Shown: positions 17,478 through 25,944 of the stretch, piece after piece
Layout of the letters: each line of letters starts with the position of its first letter
How positions within the stretch are numbered: position 1 is the first letter of the stretch
Source of the DNA: Sphingomonas natans
Lineage (GTDB): Bacteria > Pseudomonadota > Alphaproteobacteria > Sphingomonadales > Sphingomonadaceae
Direction: 5' to 3'
Assembly (NCBI RefSeq): GCF_030546695.1
Contig: NZ_JAUOTP010000006.1
Location: forward strand, 186,001 to 250,000
DNA: 64,000 nucleotides
The notes under the pieces: model-generated
The model's input: only the letters and a program-made list of their open reading frames with translations
What the model was told of the DNA's origin: nothing
Databases searched by the model: none
Made by a program: the position numbers and the translations under genes

Positions 17478-18131
17478 ATGGTTACACTAGCACTCTTGTT
17501 GGCCCAAGCTCCCGCTGCCCTCACTCTCTTGGAGGTCCGGCAGTTGTCATCGGCTGCGGCGGGCGACGCCATTCTGCGCGATCAGCGGCACGGCCCGGTC
17601 GATTCGGTGGAAGAACCTGCCGGCGGGATGAATGCTGCAGGCGTGAAAGATGTGCAGTTCGTAGAGCGGCCAACCGCCATAGGCTCAGCGTGCGTCAGAA
17701 GGCGTTGGACCGTGACGTTCCGCGCGGCGCCGGGGGCGGATATCAGCACTGCGACGAGCGAGGGCATGTACAATACGCAGGAAATATCCGGGTCTCGCAA
17801 TGGCCTCTGCCCGGCCGGACGCTACGTGCACCTGGACCGAGGCGTTAGCGTAGACCGAGCGCGGGACGCGCTTGCGGGCCTCAAAGAAATCAGCACCGGA
17901 GTTCGCCGTGCACGGCTCCGATGCTCTGACACCACCTCTTCTGGCTTATGCAAAAATACCAAGTCCGTCCGTCTCGCCTTAGGAACGCTAACGCCGTGGT
18001 CAATCAGCCGTGAAGCAGGCGATCTGCTCATTCGACTGGGTGATCCGAATGACATCGTCACCGAAGCGCGCTTCAACTCAATCGGATCGTCCCAGGTCGT
18101 CGTGACTCGAAGGGTGCCGCCGCCGTTCTGA
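17478..18131 (+). CDS. Hypothetical secreted protein
   Basis: Not recognised. 217 residues starting with a short hydrophobic leader (VTLALLLAQAPAALTLLEV) that could be a signal peptide. The rest is polar, with several cysteines (about residues 73, 109, 146 and 156) that could form disulfides, and a strand-rich pattern (RRWTVTFRAAPGADI). Codon use is less GC-biased than in the neighbouring catabolic genes. It stands alone on the + strand and overlaps the 3' end of the convergent membrane-protein gene by 54 bases. About 210 bases of non-coding sequence upstream (17267-17477) hold no feature I recognise. Confidence 0.5.
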   Translation: MVTLALLLAQAPAALTLLEVRQLSSAAAGDAILRDQRHGPVDSVEEPAGGMNAAGVKDVQFVERPTAIGSACVRRRWTVTFRAAPGADISTATSEGMYNTQEISGSRNGLCPAGRYVHLDRGVSVDRARDALAGLKEISTGVRRARLRCSDTTSSGLCKNTKSVRLALGTLTPWSISREAGDLLIRLGDPNDIVTEARFNSIGSSQVVVTRRVPPPF

Positions 18132-18470
18132 TCTCATGTCGGATCTGAGCGCTCTGCCAATCATCCACAAATGCAGCGCGTGAGCGGCCACGAAGCCCAG
18201 CGATATTGCCGCGATCACGAGAATCTCAGCGCCTTCCTGCCCCGAGCGGGGCGTCGCGACGATGGTTGCGACCGTTAACCCGCAGAGGATGAGTCCCGCC
18301 AAGAGGGATGTGAAAGCAAGCGCTATCCGTCGCGGCGCGCTCCAGTTCACGGCACAGGACGCTGACCATTGCATCGGTAGCCGCCGCTCCCGCTTGAACC
18401 TCCGGTTCGCGTACAAGGACATGACGAGGAGCGCGCCGAGAGCAAGGACTGCAATACAGGCCTGAACCAT
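18078..18470 (-). CDS. Hypothetical membrane protein
   Basis: Not recognised. About 130 residues from ATG 18470, with hydrophobic segments at about 1-18 (VQACIAVLALGALLVMSLYA), 52-75 (ALAFTSLLAGLILCGLTVATI) and 88-110 (ILVIAAISLGFVAAHALHLW), so probably three transmembrane helices, and a charged C-terminal tail. An in-frame start 16 codons upstream would add a basic leader and is less likely. The 3' end overlaps the convergent hypothetical gene by 54 bases. Confidence 0.5.
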   Translation of the reverse strand: MVQACIAVLALGALLVMSLYANRRFKRERRLPMQWSASCAVNWSAPRRIALAFTSLLAGLILCGLTVATIVATPRSGQEGAEILVIAAISLGFVAAHALHLWMIGRALRSDMRSERRRHPSSHDDLGRSD

Positions 18471-18680
18471 TCGCTCTCCCCTCCGCGCCCAAATTAGCGG
18501 GAGCGGTGTTGATCGCAATTGACGCGCGAGCAGACCAGACTCTCGGTACCCGCTGAGGGCGGGAAGTGGGGGAAAGCAGTCGTGCGCTTGCCCTAGCCTG
18601 CTTTTGCGGGAGGGAGAGCCTCACCGCTCCAGAAGACGAGGAGTCTCATGTCGCGATTGGGGCGTCGATAGGCCGCCATG

Positions 18681-18712
18681 AAAAAGGCCCGGCGCCATCG
18701 ACGCCGGGCCTT
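18681..18712 (-). terminator. Rho-independent terminator of pckG
   Basis: On the - strand an 11-base perfect stem (AAGGCCCGGCG/CGCCGGGCCTT, 18684-18712) is followed by a run of T (AAAAA at 18681-18685 on the + strand). It lies about 45 bases past the pckG stop codon. Confidence 0.85.
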
Positions 18713-18757
18713 GCCCCTCTGGTCTGTTAGTGCGAGCCAAGCCGCGCTCGACCCGCC

Positions 18758-20629
18758 TCAGGCGGGTTCGACGACCTTGCCCGCATTGGCCGCCTCGGCG
18801 ATGCGCTGCTCCAGCGCCGCCTGCTGGCGTTTCAATGCAGGCGGCAGGCGATCGCCGAAGCTGTTGAAATAGGCGCCGTTGCGCTCGGCCTCGCCCGCCC
18901 AGATCTCGGTATCGACCGAAAGCAGCATGTCGGTCTGCTCGGGCGTCAGGCTGAGGCCACTCAGATCGAGGCTGCCCTTCGTCGGCAGCAGCCCGATCGG
19001 GGTCGTCTCGGCATCGGCCTTGCCTTCAATCCGCTCGGCGATCCACTTGAGCACGCGCGCATTGTCGCCGAAGCCCGGCCAGACGAACTTGCCATTGCTG
19101 TCCTTGCGGAACCAGTTGACGAGGAACAGCTTGGGCAACACGCTCGGATCCGACGCCGCCGAGGCGCCGATGCGGATCCAGTGGTTGAAATAATCGGCAA
19201 TGTGATAGCCGCAGAAGGGCAGCATCGCGAAGGGATCGCGGCGCAACTCGCCCACCTTGTTCTCGGCCGCCGCCGTTCCTTCGGACGCGATGTTCGCGGC
19301 CATATACACGCCATGATCCCAATCGAGCGCTTCGGTGACGAGCGGCACGGCGCTGGCGCGGCGGCCGCCGAACAGGATCGCCGAGATCGGCACGCCCTCG
19401 GGCGAATCCCACTCGTCCGCGATCGCCGGGCATTGCGCCGCGGGGACCGCGAAGCGCGCATTGGGATGCGCGGCGGGCTTGCCGCTGGCGGGATCGTAAG
19501 GCTGACCGGTCCAGTCGGTCAGGCCCTCGGGCGGCGTCTTGGTCAGTCCTTCCCACCAGACATCGCCATCCGCGGTGAGCGCGGTGTTGGTGAAGATCGT
19601 GTTGCCGCTGAGCGTGTCGATCGCATTCTTGTTGGTCGAAGGGCCGGTGCCCGGCGCCACGCCGAAGAAGCCCGCTTCGGGATTGATCGCGTACAGGCGA
19701 CCATCCTTGCCGAAGCGCATCCAGGCGATGTCGTCGCCCACCGTCTCCGCCTTCCAGCCGGGGATGGTCGGCTCGAGCATGGCGAGGTTGGTCTTGCCGC
19801 ACGCGCTGGGGAAGGCGGCGGCGACATAGTGGCTCGCGCCCTCCGGATTGGTGAGCTTGAGGATCAGCATATGTTCGGCGAGCCAGCCGTCGTCGCGCGC
19901 CATCACGCTCGCGATGCGCAACGCGACGCACTTCTTGCCGAGCAGGGCATTGCCGCCATAGCCCGAGCCGTAGGACCAGATTTCGCGCGTTTCGGGGAAG
20001 TGAACGATCCATTTCTCGTCGTTCGACGGCCAGGCCACGTCCTGCACGCCCTCGCTCAGCGGCATGCCGACCGAGTGGACGCAGCGGATGAAGAAGCCGT
20101 CGTCGCCCAGCATTTCGAGCACCGGCGCGCCCATCCGGGTCATAATCTTCATGGAAAGGACGACATAGGGGCTGTCGGTGATCTCGACGCCGATGATGCT
20201 CTTGTCCGATCCCAGCGGCCCCATGCAGAACGGCACGACATACATCGTGCGCCCCTCCATCGTGCCCGAAAACAGTCCGTCGAGCCGCTCGCGCATCTCG
20301 CCGGGCTCGGCCCAATTGTTGGTCGGGCCGGCGTCGTTTTCGGAGTCCGAACAGATGAAGGTCCGGCTTTCGACGCGCGCGACGTCACGCGGATCCGAGC
20401 GCGCATAGAAGGAATTCGGTCGCAACGCGGGGTTCAGCGCGACCAACGTGCCGGCTTCCACCAATTTATCGGACAATTCGTTCCATTCGGCGTCCGAGCC
20501 GTCACACCAGAGGACCGCGTCGGGCCGGACACGCGCGGCGACCTGCTCCACCCAATCGAGCAAGGCGCGGTGCCGGGTGGGCGTTCCTTCGACGGCGATG
20601 TTCCGCTCGTCCGCAGGCTGCATAAGCAT
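18758..20629 (-). CDS. pckG: Phosphoenolpyruvate carboxykinase (GTP)
   Basis: GTP-dependent PEPCK of 623 residues, the usual length. It makes PEP from oxaloacetate for gluconeogenesis. Signatures: the nucleotide P-loop [10 protein letters not shown] at about residue 275 with the reactive cysteine, [17 protein letters not shown]-like VWPGFGDN near the C-terminus, and [11 protein letters not shown]. Because the lig pathway beside it yields pyruvate and oxaloacetate, this enzyme would be needed for growth on aromatic acids, though it is a separate transcription unit. It is divergent from a LysR gene with 110 bases between them. Confidence 0.95.
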   Translation of the reverse strand: MLMQPADERNIAVEGTPTRHRALLDWVEQVAARVRPDAVLWCDGSDAEWNELSDKLVEAGTLVALNPALRPNSFYARSDPRDVARVESRTFICSDSENDAGPTNNWAEPGEMRERLDGLFSGTMEGRTMYVVPFCMGPLGSDKSIIGVEITDSPYVVLSMKIMTRMGAPVLEMLGDDGFFIRCVHSVGMPLSEGVQDVAWPSNDEKWIVHFPETREIWSYGSGYGGNALLGKKCVALRIASVMARDDGWLAEHMLILKLTNPEGASHYVAAAFPSACGKTNLAMLEPTIPGWKAETVGDDIAWMRFGKDGRLYAINPEAGFFGVAPGTGPSTNKNAIDTLSGNTIFTNTALTADGDVWWEGLTKTPPEGLTDWTGQPYDPASGKPAAHPNARFAVPAAQCPAIADEWDSPEGVPISAILFGGRRASAVPLVTEALDWDHGVYMAANIASEGTAAAENKVGELRRDPFAMLPFCGYHIADYFNHWIRIGASAASDPSVLPKLFLVNWFRKDSNGKFVWPGFGDNARVLKWIAERIEGKADAETTPIGLLPTKGSLDLSGLSLTPEQTDMLLSVDTEIWAGEAERNGAYFNSFGDRLPPALKRQQAALEQRIAEAANAGKVVEPA

Positions 20630-20702
20630 ATCGTTCTGTCCCTCTCCGAGGATGCGATTCTCGACGATCGCTATTCCTGCCGCGTTGTGCCTACAAATAT
20701 GT

Positions 20703-20719
20703 TTATCGGAAAGCTATAA
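20703..20719. promoter_or_regulatory. LysR-type box in the pckG/lysR divergent region
   Basis: TTAT (20703-20706) and ATAA (20716-20719) flank nine bases and contain a T-N11-A spacing. This is the pattern of LysR-type binding sites, in the AT-rich stretch between the divergent pckG and lysR genes. It lies 21 bases before the lysR start, so autoregulation is plausible. Confidence 0.4.
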
Positions 20720-20739
20720 GCTCAGGCTAAACGACATAT

Positions 20740-21930
20740 ATGACAAGTGCGCACGACCTCAATCTCCGGCACCTGCGGATGCTGCCGCTGATCGCGGACA
20801 GCGGAAGCCTCAGCGCGGCGGCCAAGGCCGCCTCGATCTCGCAGCCGGCGCTGACCCAGGCGCTGGCAAAATTGGAGGCGGGATTCGGCACGGTCCTGTT
20901 CGATCGCACGTCCGGCGGCGTCTTCCCCACCCCCAGCGGCCGGCGCGTGCTCCAGCGCGTGGATCGGGCGCTGCGCAGCCTCGCCGTCGCCTGCCGCCGC
21001 TGCGCTAAGAACATTCCCGCCGCCCAGTTCGAGAATTACCTGACGACCGCGCATGTCCGCGGCCTGATGGCGCTCGCAGAAGCGGGCAGCTTCGTCCGCG
21101 CTGCGGAGGAAGCCGGCCTGTCCGTCCCTTCGCTCCACCGTGCGGTCCGCGAACTGGAGAAGCTGTCCGGCACCGCACTCGTCGAGCGGCGCGGCCGCGG
21201 TGTCGGCCTGACGCGCGCCGGGGCCAAGCTCGCGCGCGGCTTCACGATCGGCGTCACCGAGCTGGGGGCCGCGATCGAGGAGACCGCGGACGGCGGCGGC
21301 CGTCTCTCGATCGGCGCGATGGCGCTGTCGCGCTCGCACCTCCTGCCCGCGACCTTGGCGGAGTTGCTGCGCGAGCGGCCCGACGTGCGCGTCGACGTGG
21401 TCGAGGGCTCCTATCTCGAACTAGTCGAATTGCTGCGCAGCGGGCGGATCGACATCCTGATCGGTGCCCTGCGCGACGTGCCCGGCCGCGACCTGTTCCA
21501 GGAGCCCCTGTTCACCGATCGTCTCACGGTGATCGGCCGCGCCGAACATCCGCTCGCGGGGACGGTCGCCGATTTCGATCAGTTATCAGAACATCCCTGG
21601 ATCGTCGCGCGACGCGCCTCGGGGCTGCTCGATCGCTGGCAGCAGATGTTCGATCGATCGGGCAAGGCGCGCCCGGAGGCGCCGATCCAGTGCGGCTCGG
21701 TTGCGCTGATCCGCGGGCTGCTGCTGCGCACCGACTTCCTGACCCTGCTCTCGACCGATCAGGTCCGCTCCGAGATCGAGGCGGGCACGCTCGTCAAGAT
21801 CGAGTCCGACGTGCCCGATACGATGCGGACGATCGGCGCGATCACGCGCCGCGACTGGTTTCCGACCAAGCTGCAGGACGTCTTCATGGTCGCGCTGCGG
21901 CGGACGGGGCGCGAGGCGATGCCCGGGTAG
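20740..21930 (+). CDS. LysR-type regulator with two tandem helix-turn-helix domains
   Basis: 396 residues, about 90 longer than a normal LysR protein. The extra length is a second N-terminal winged helix. Domain 1 (about 8-70) has LRHLRMLPLIADSGSLSAAA, ISQPALTQALAKLE and PTPSGRRVL. Domain 2 (about 98-165) has VRGLMALAEAGSFVRAAEEA, LSVPSLHRAVRELEKLSG and LTRAGAKLARG. The periplasmic-binding-like effector domain follows (about 185-390, RLSIGAMALSRSHLLPATLA). Such double-HTH LysR proteins occur in sphingomonads, but their targets are poorly known. Divergent to pckG; the effector cannot be named. Confidence 0.85.
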   Translation: MTSAHDLNLRHLRMLPLIADSGSLSAAAKAASISQPALTQALAKLEAGFGTVLFDRTSGGVFPTPSGRRVLQRVDRALRSLAVACRRCAKNIPAAQFENYLTTAHVRGLMALAEAGSFVRAAEEAGLSVPSLHRAVRELEKLSGTALVERRGRGVGLTRAGAKLARGFTIGVTELGAAIEETADGGGRLSIGAMALSRSHLLPATLAELLRERPDVRVDVVEGSYLELVELLRSGRIDILIGALRDVPGRDLFQEPLFTDRLTVIGRAEHPLAGTVADFDQLSEHPWIVARRASGLLDRWQQMFDRSGKARPEAPIQCGSVALIRGLLLRTDFLTLLSTDQVRSEIEAGTLVKIESDVPDTMRTIGAITRRDWFPTKLQDVFMVALRRTGREAMPG

Positions 21931-22004
21931 GAGGCGCTTGCCGGCGTGACGGCGACTTCACCTCGGCGACCAGCCTGTGCCATAGGCTTTGCGCAGGAGG
22001 ATTC

Positions 22005-23180
22005 GTGCTTACCGAGAATTATCAGCGCGATGTCGAGGCTGTCGGGCGGATCGGGGTCGTCCCTACGATCCTGGAGACGTGCTGCCGCGTGACGGGCATG
22101 GGCTTCGCTGCCGTCGCGCGCGTTTCGGACGAACGCTGGGTGGCCTGCAGCGTCCTCGACAAGATCGGCTTCGGACTGAGCGTGGGCGACGAGCTCAAGC
22201 TGGAGACGACGATCTGCCACGAGATCCGTCAGACCGCCAAGGCGGTCATCATCCCGGATGTCGGCAACGACCCTGCCTATCGCGACCACCATACGCCGGC
22301 GATCTATGGCTTCAAAAGCTACATATCGGTCCCGATCCATCTGCCCAGTGGCGATCTGTTCGGGACCTTGTGCGCGATCGACCCCGCCCCCGCCGATCTC
22401 GATCGCCCCGAGATTGCGGCGATGTTCGCGATGTTCGCCGATCTGCTCGGCTTCCACCTGAACGCATCGGACAAATTGCAGCGATCCGAAGACAATCTCG
22501 CCGACGAGCGCGCCGCGGGCGAACTGCGCGAGCAGTTCCTCGCCGTGGTCGGCCATGATCTGCGCAATCCGCTCGCGGCGCTGCAAGCCGGGGTCACGCT
22601 GCTGGTCAAGAATCCGGCGGCGGAACGGCGCGCGCTGATCCTCGATCAGATGCAGACCAGCATCGCGCGGATGACGGGACTGATTAACGATGTGCTCGAT
22701 TTCGCACGCGGCCGGCTCGGCGCGGGCTTCGCGCTGGATCGCCGCCGGGTCAGTATCGCCGATCTGCAGGAACAGGTCGTCGGCGAACTCGCCGCCTCGC
22801 ATCTCGATCAGGTGATCGTCTCCGAATGCGCGATCGAGGCACTTGTCGATTGCGATCCGCAACGGCTCGGCCAGTTGCTGTCCAACCTGATCGGCAATGC
22901 GCTGACGCATGGCGCGGCGGACGAACCCGTCATCGTCCGGAGCGATGCGGTCGATGGTCTGCTCGTCATATCGGTGTCGAACAAGGGGCCGGAGATTCCG
23001 CTCGCGGATCGGCCGCAACTGTTTCAGCCCTTCGCACGGGGCAAGAGCGGCGCGCATCGCGAGGGGCTGGGCCTAGGCCTCTATATCGCCTCGCAGATCG
23101 CGATCGCACATGGAGGCGCGCTGACCGTGGCGTCCTCGGCCGAGGAAACGTCGTTCACCTTCAGGATGCCGCTCGCCTGA
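22005..23180 (+). CDS. GAF-domain sensor histidine kinase
   Basis: 391 residues from GTG 22005, which has AGGAGG five bases ahead; no ATG fits as well. An N-terminal GAF domain (about 15-155, with VACSVLDKIGFGL, LETTICHEIRQ and SVPIHLPSGDLFGTLCAIDP) is followed by the dimerisation/phosphoacceptor helix FLAVVGHDLRNPLAAL at about 183. The ATPase domain has the N-box QLLSNLIGNALTHG and GLGLGLYIASQIA. There is no membrane segment, so it is cytosolic. The GAF subtype resembles those that bind small molecules or chromophores. No response regulator lies next to it. Confidence 0.85.
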   Translation: MLTENYQRDVEAVGRIGVVPTILETCCRVTGMGFAAVARVSDERWVACSVLDKIGFGLSVGDELKLETTICHEIRQTAKAVIIPDVGNDPAYRDHHTPAIYGFKSYISVPIHLPSGDLFGTLCAIDPAPADLDRPEIAAMFAMFADLLGFHLNASDKLQRSEDNLADERAAGELREQFLAVVGHDLRNPLAALQAGVTLLVKNPAAERRALILDQMQTSIARMTGLINDVLDFARGRLGAGFALDRRRVSIADLQEQVVGELAASHLDQVIVSECAIEALVDCDPQRLGQLLSNLIGNALTHGAADEPVIVRSDAVDGLLVISVSNKGPEIPLADRPQLFQPFARGKSGAHREGLGLGLYIASQIAIAHGGALTVASSAEETSFTFRMPLA

Positions 23181-23201
23181 TCGGCGGGCGCGGACGTGCG
23201 C

Positions 23202-23438
23202 TCAGCGCGCCTGATAAGTAGCGATTGCCTGTTCGACGCTCAGCAGCCCCTCGGCACTCGCCACGGCAAGATCGATCGGGCGGCCGCCGAGCGCGGAATC
23301 CTCGGCGTTCAGGAATGCGACCGCCGCACCGGGCTCCTTCATCGCCTCGAACGCGAGACGCGAGACGCGCCCCTGGCGGGTCGCCTCCTCGCTGGTAAGC
23401 TGACGGCCAATGGCCTTGCGACGGAAATTTCCGGACAT
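23202..23438 (-). CDS. Small ParS/MbcA/Xre-type antitoxin-domain protein
   Basis: 78 residues. The C-terminal half (EAMKEPGAAVAFLNAED, then SALGGRPIDLAVASAEG) resembles the toxin-binding domain (DUF2384) of Xre/MbcA/ParS antitoxins, where the GGR-P-L signature is diagnostic. The N-terminal 25 residues are basic and too short for a full Xre helix-turn-helix. No RES-domain or other toxin gene is adjacent, so it is an orphan or has another role. It lies between the kinase stop and infA; GAGGAAA precedes ATG 23438. Confidence 0.55.
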   Translation of the reverse strand: MSGNFRRKAIGRQLTSEEATRQGRVSRLAFEAMKEPGAAVAFLNAEDSALGGRPIDLAVASAEGLLSVEQAIATYQAR

Positions 23439-23473
23439 GCGCTTTCCTCGATGAACAGGGGCCGTCGGCTGCG

Positions 23474-23737
23474 TCAGCGGCGGAATTGCCGTCGAGGGCC
23501 GCCGCCGCCACCGCCCGATGTCGGCTCGCGATAGATCAGCCGTCCCTTGGTGAGGTCATAAGGCGTCATCTCCACCTGGACGCGATCACCGAGCACGGTT
23601 CGGATCCGGAAGCGCCGCATCCGACCGGCCGTATAGGCGATGACCTTATGCTCGTTATCGAGCAGGACTCGGAAGCGACCGTCGGGCAGCACCTCTTCCA
23701 CCAGGCCGTCGAGCGTGAGCAGGTCTTCCTTGGACAT
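23474..23737 (-). CDS. infA: Translation initiation factor IF-1
   Basis: S1/OB-fold protein of 87 residues: [20 protein letters not shown], then [29 protein letters not shown] cut into the family blocks, ending RLIYR. A glycine/arginine-rich tail of about 14 residues extends beyond the usual 72-residue protein. It binds the 30S A site during initiation. No Shine-Dalgarno is visible before ATG 23737. The upstream region (23738-24027) is AT-rich and may hold its promoter. The small antitoxin-like gene 35 bases downstream may be cotranscribed. Confidence 0.93.
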   Translation of the reverse strand: MSKEDLLTLDGLVEEVLPDGRFRVLLDNEHKVIAYTAGRMRRFRIRTVLGDRVQVEMTPYDLTKGRLIYREPTSGGGGGGPRRQFRR

Positions 23738-24027
23738 CAGCGTGCGCCACCGATCGCAGCAAGCTGGAGAAATTGGCCAAGAGCATGACCGTCAGCAAAA
23801 GACTGACAATGTGTGGCGGATCGGGTGATAGAATTTTCCTTGAAAACGTTCGAGATTTATCATGCCAAGCAGCGCATAATAAAAAACAGACCTTGAGATT
23901 TTTCGAAAATCGACTTTGACGTTTTAAATCGACGCGACGTCCGATGACTTCTAAATAGCGATTTTGACGTCCGGATACAATCCGGCAGCGCTGCCACAAG
24001 AGAGATGGTTCCATTCCTATCGCCATT
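23738..24027. other. AT-rich divergent intergenic region
   Basis: 290 bases between infA (-) and a lipoprotein gene (+), with no gene seen. It is clearly richer in A and T than the rest of the window, especially 23820-23970. It holds a direct repeat CGACTTTGACGT (23911-23922) and CGATTTTGACGT (23959-23970), and a perfect inverted repeat CCGGAT-ACA-ATCCGG (23971-23985). The repeats are likely regulatory sites for one of the divergent genes. Confidence 0.5.
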
Positions 24028-24228
24028 ATGATCCGTAGCGTCGCACTGCTGGCGATAGGCTCGCTCGCGATCAGCGCCTGCGGATCCGACGCCCAGCAGG
24101 AACGAAATCGGGTCGCGATCGACGATCAGATGAACATGATCCAGGCCCCCACGCACGAGACGATGTGGCATCCCGACGCTGCGGATCAGGGCAATCAGGC
24201 CGGCGCGGCGCCGTCCCGCCAGCGCTAA
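24028..24228 (+). CDS. Small lipoprotein, hypothetical
   Basis: 66 residues with a lipoprotein signal: MIRSVALLAIGSLAISAC, lipobox ISAC with the lipidated cysteine at residue 18, followed by a short polar, unstructured tail (QQERNRVAIDDQMNMIQAP). Function unknown. The stop codon overlaps that of the convergent N-formylglutamate amidohydrolase gene by four bases (CTAA). Confidence 0.6.
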   Translation: MIRSVALLAIGSLAISACGSDAQQERNRVAIDDQMNMIQAPTHETMWHPDAADQGNQAGAAPSRQR

Positions 24229-25019
24229 ACGATCGCGCGGCGCGCGACCTCGAGCGCGGTGCCGACCATGTCCGCCATTCGCCGAACGGAGTCTTCGGAC
24301 AGCAGTTCGTCCTGCCGGATCTCGATCTCGGCATAGGCCAGGTCGGCGCGATGGGCGTGACGCGGCACCGTGTAATCGGTTTCGTCCATCCGATAGGGCT
24401 CGTTCTCGCCGACGACGAGGTCTGTGCCCGACAGCGACCCGAGCAGCGCGCGCGAGAAGCCGGTCGGGTCGCGATCGAAGAGGATGCTGATCTGCCAGGG
24501 CCGGGCGACACCGTTCATCACCGGCGTGAAGCTGTGCAGCGAGACGAGGATGGTGTGCCGACCGGCGAGCCGGCGACGATCGATCTCCGCTGCGATCGCA
24601 TCATGATAGGCCGCATGGACTTCGCTTATCCGCGCGGCGATTTCGGCTGCGGGAAGGTCGCGATTCGCCGGAATGGCGGACCCGTCACTCGTGGCGGGCA
24701 TCGCCTCCCGTGAGGCGGGATCGCGATTGCAATCGATCACCAGCCGCGAATAGGTCTGGTGGATGAAGACCGCGTCGAGCCTTCCGGCCAGCGCGAAGCC
24801 GAGATCGCGCGAGCCGATATCCCAGGCGATATGCCGAACCCGATCGGCATCGGACAAACCGAGATCGCCGAGCTGCCGCGGAATTGCATTGCCGGCATGA
24901 TCGCCTACTAGCAGGAACGGCGAGCATCCTCCTTCATTATGGATGCTGACAGGTGGCGGATCGTCCGCGGCCAGCAATGGGCCGTTCGATGATGATCTCA
25001 CTTCTGTTCGATTCCCCAT
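24225..25019 (-). CDS. N-formylglutamate amidohydrolase family protein
   Basis: 264 residues from ATG 25019. Family motifs: FLLVGDHAGNAIP with metal-binding residues near residue 35, HIAWDIGSRDLG, the arginine-rich RLVIDCNRDP block, and LVSLHSFTPVMNG. The enzyme removes formate from N-formyl-L-glutamate (histidine degradation), but this broad family also includes uncharacterised amidohydrolases, and no hut genes are near. The start codon ATG overlaps, on the opposite strand, the ATG of the transglutaminase gene (CATG at 25017-25020), so promoters for each must lie inside the other gene. Confidence 0.8.
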   Translation of the reverse strand: MGNRTEVRSSSNGPLLAADDPPPVSIHNEGGCSPFLLVGDHAGNAIPRQLGDLGLSDADRVRHIAWDIGSRDLGFALAGRLDAVFIHQTYSRLVIDCNRDPASREAMPATSDGSAIPANRDLPAAEIAARISEVHAAYHDAIAAEIDRRRLAGRHTILVSLHSFTPVMNGVARPWQISILFDRDPTGFSRALLGSLSGTDLVVGENEPYRMDETDYTVPRHAHRADLAYAEIEIRQDELLSEDSVRRMADMVGTALEVARRAIV

Positions 25020-25944
25020 GCCTTTCCTGACGATAGCGCATCGCACGACCTATACCTATCGCCAGCCGGTCTCGTTCGGCGAGCATCGGATCATGGTGCG
25101 CCCGCTCGAGAGCTGGGACCAGCGGCTGATCGAGGCGCGACTGGAGATCGATCCCAAGCCGATCGACATACGCTGGCTGCACGATGTGTTCGGCAATTCG
25201 GTGGCGATCGCGCGCTTCGGCAAGCGCGCGAAGACGCTGAGCTTCATCAGCCATGTCCGGATGGAGCATAATCCGATCTATCCCGAGACGGTGCAGGTCG
25301 AGGATTATGCGCGCCTCTACCCCTTCACCTACGCGACCGAGGACATGCCCGACCTGCTCCGCTCGATCGAGCGCCGGCATGACGATCCGCAGCGCATGGT
25401 CGATGCCTGGGCGCGTGGCTTCGTGCGCCATGACGGGCAGACCGACACGGTCGCGATGCTCACAGAAATGACGGCGGCGATCCGACGGCAGTTCACCTAT
25501 GTCGCGCGCCACGAAAAAGGCACGCAGACGCCGATCGAGACGCTCCAGAAGCGCCAGGGCACGTGCCGCGATTTCGCGGTGCTGATGATGGAAGCGGCGC
25601 GCGCGCTGGGATTGGCCGCGCGCTTCGTCTCCGGCTACCTCTACAATCCCGATCGATCGGAAAAGCTGGTCGGCGGCGGGAACACGCATGCCTGGGTGCG
25701 CATTTTCCTGCCCGGATCGGGCTGGGTCGAGTTCGATCCGACCAACGGGATCGTCGGCAATCGCGGACTGGTCCGCGTCGCGGTGACGCGCGATCCGTAT
25801 CAGGCGGTGCCGCTGTCGGGGACGTGGAGCGGTTTTCCCGCGAGCAGCCTCGGCATGGAGGTAAGCGTCGAGGTGAGCGTCGATCGGGCAGCTCGAGAGT
25901 TGCAACAGACAGTTAGACAGGAAGCGAGACAAGATGCTGATTAG
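25018..25944 (+). CDS. Transglutaminase-like cysteine protease family protein 1
   Basis: 308 residues. An N-terminal bacterial transglutaminase-associated beta domain (about 1-90, beginning LTIAHRTTYTYRQPVSFGEH) precedes the papain-fold core. The catalytic triad is visible: Cys in GTCRDFAVLMMEAAR (about 182), His in NTHAWVRIFL (about 222) and Asp in FDPTNG (about 240). No signal peptide is seen. These proteins cleave or crosslink peptides. It is the first of three genes with overlapping ends, so it is an operon with the second transglutaminase and the M3 peptidase. Confidence 0.85.
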   Translation: MPFLTIAHRTTYTYRQPVSFGEHRIMVRPLESWDQRLIEARLEIDPKPIDIRWLHDVFGNSVAIARFGKRAKTLSFISHVRMEHNPIYPETVQVEDYARLYPFTYATEDMPDLLRSIERRHDDPQRMVDAWARGFVRHDGQTDTVAMLTEMTAAIRRQFTYVARHEKGTQTPIETLQKRQGTCRDFAVLMMEAARALGLAARFVSGYLYNPDRSEKLVGGGNTHAWVRIFLPGSGWVEFDPTNGIVGNRGLVRVAVTRDPYQAVPLSGTWSGFPASSLGMEVSVEVSVDRAARELQQTVRQEARQDAD

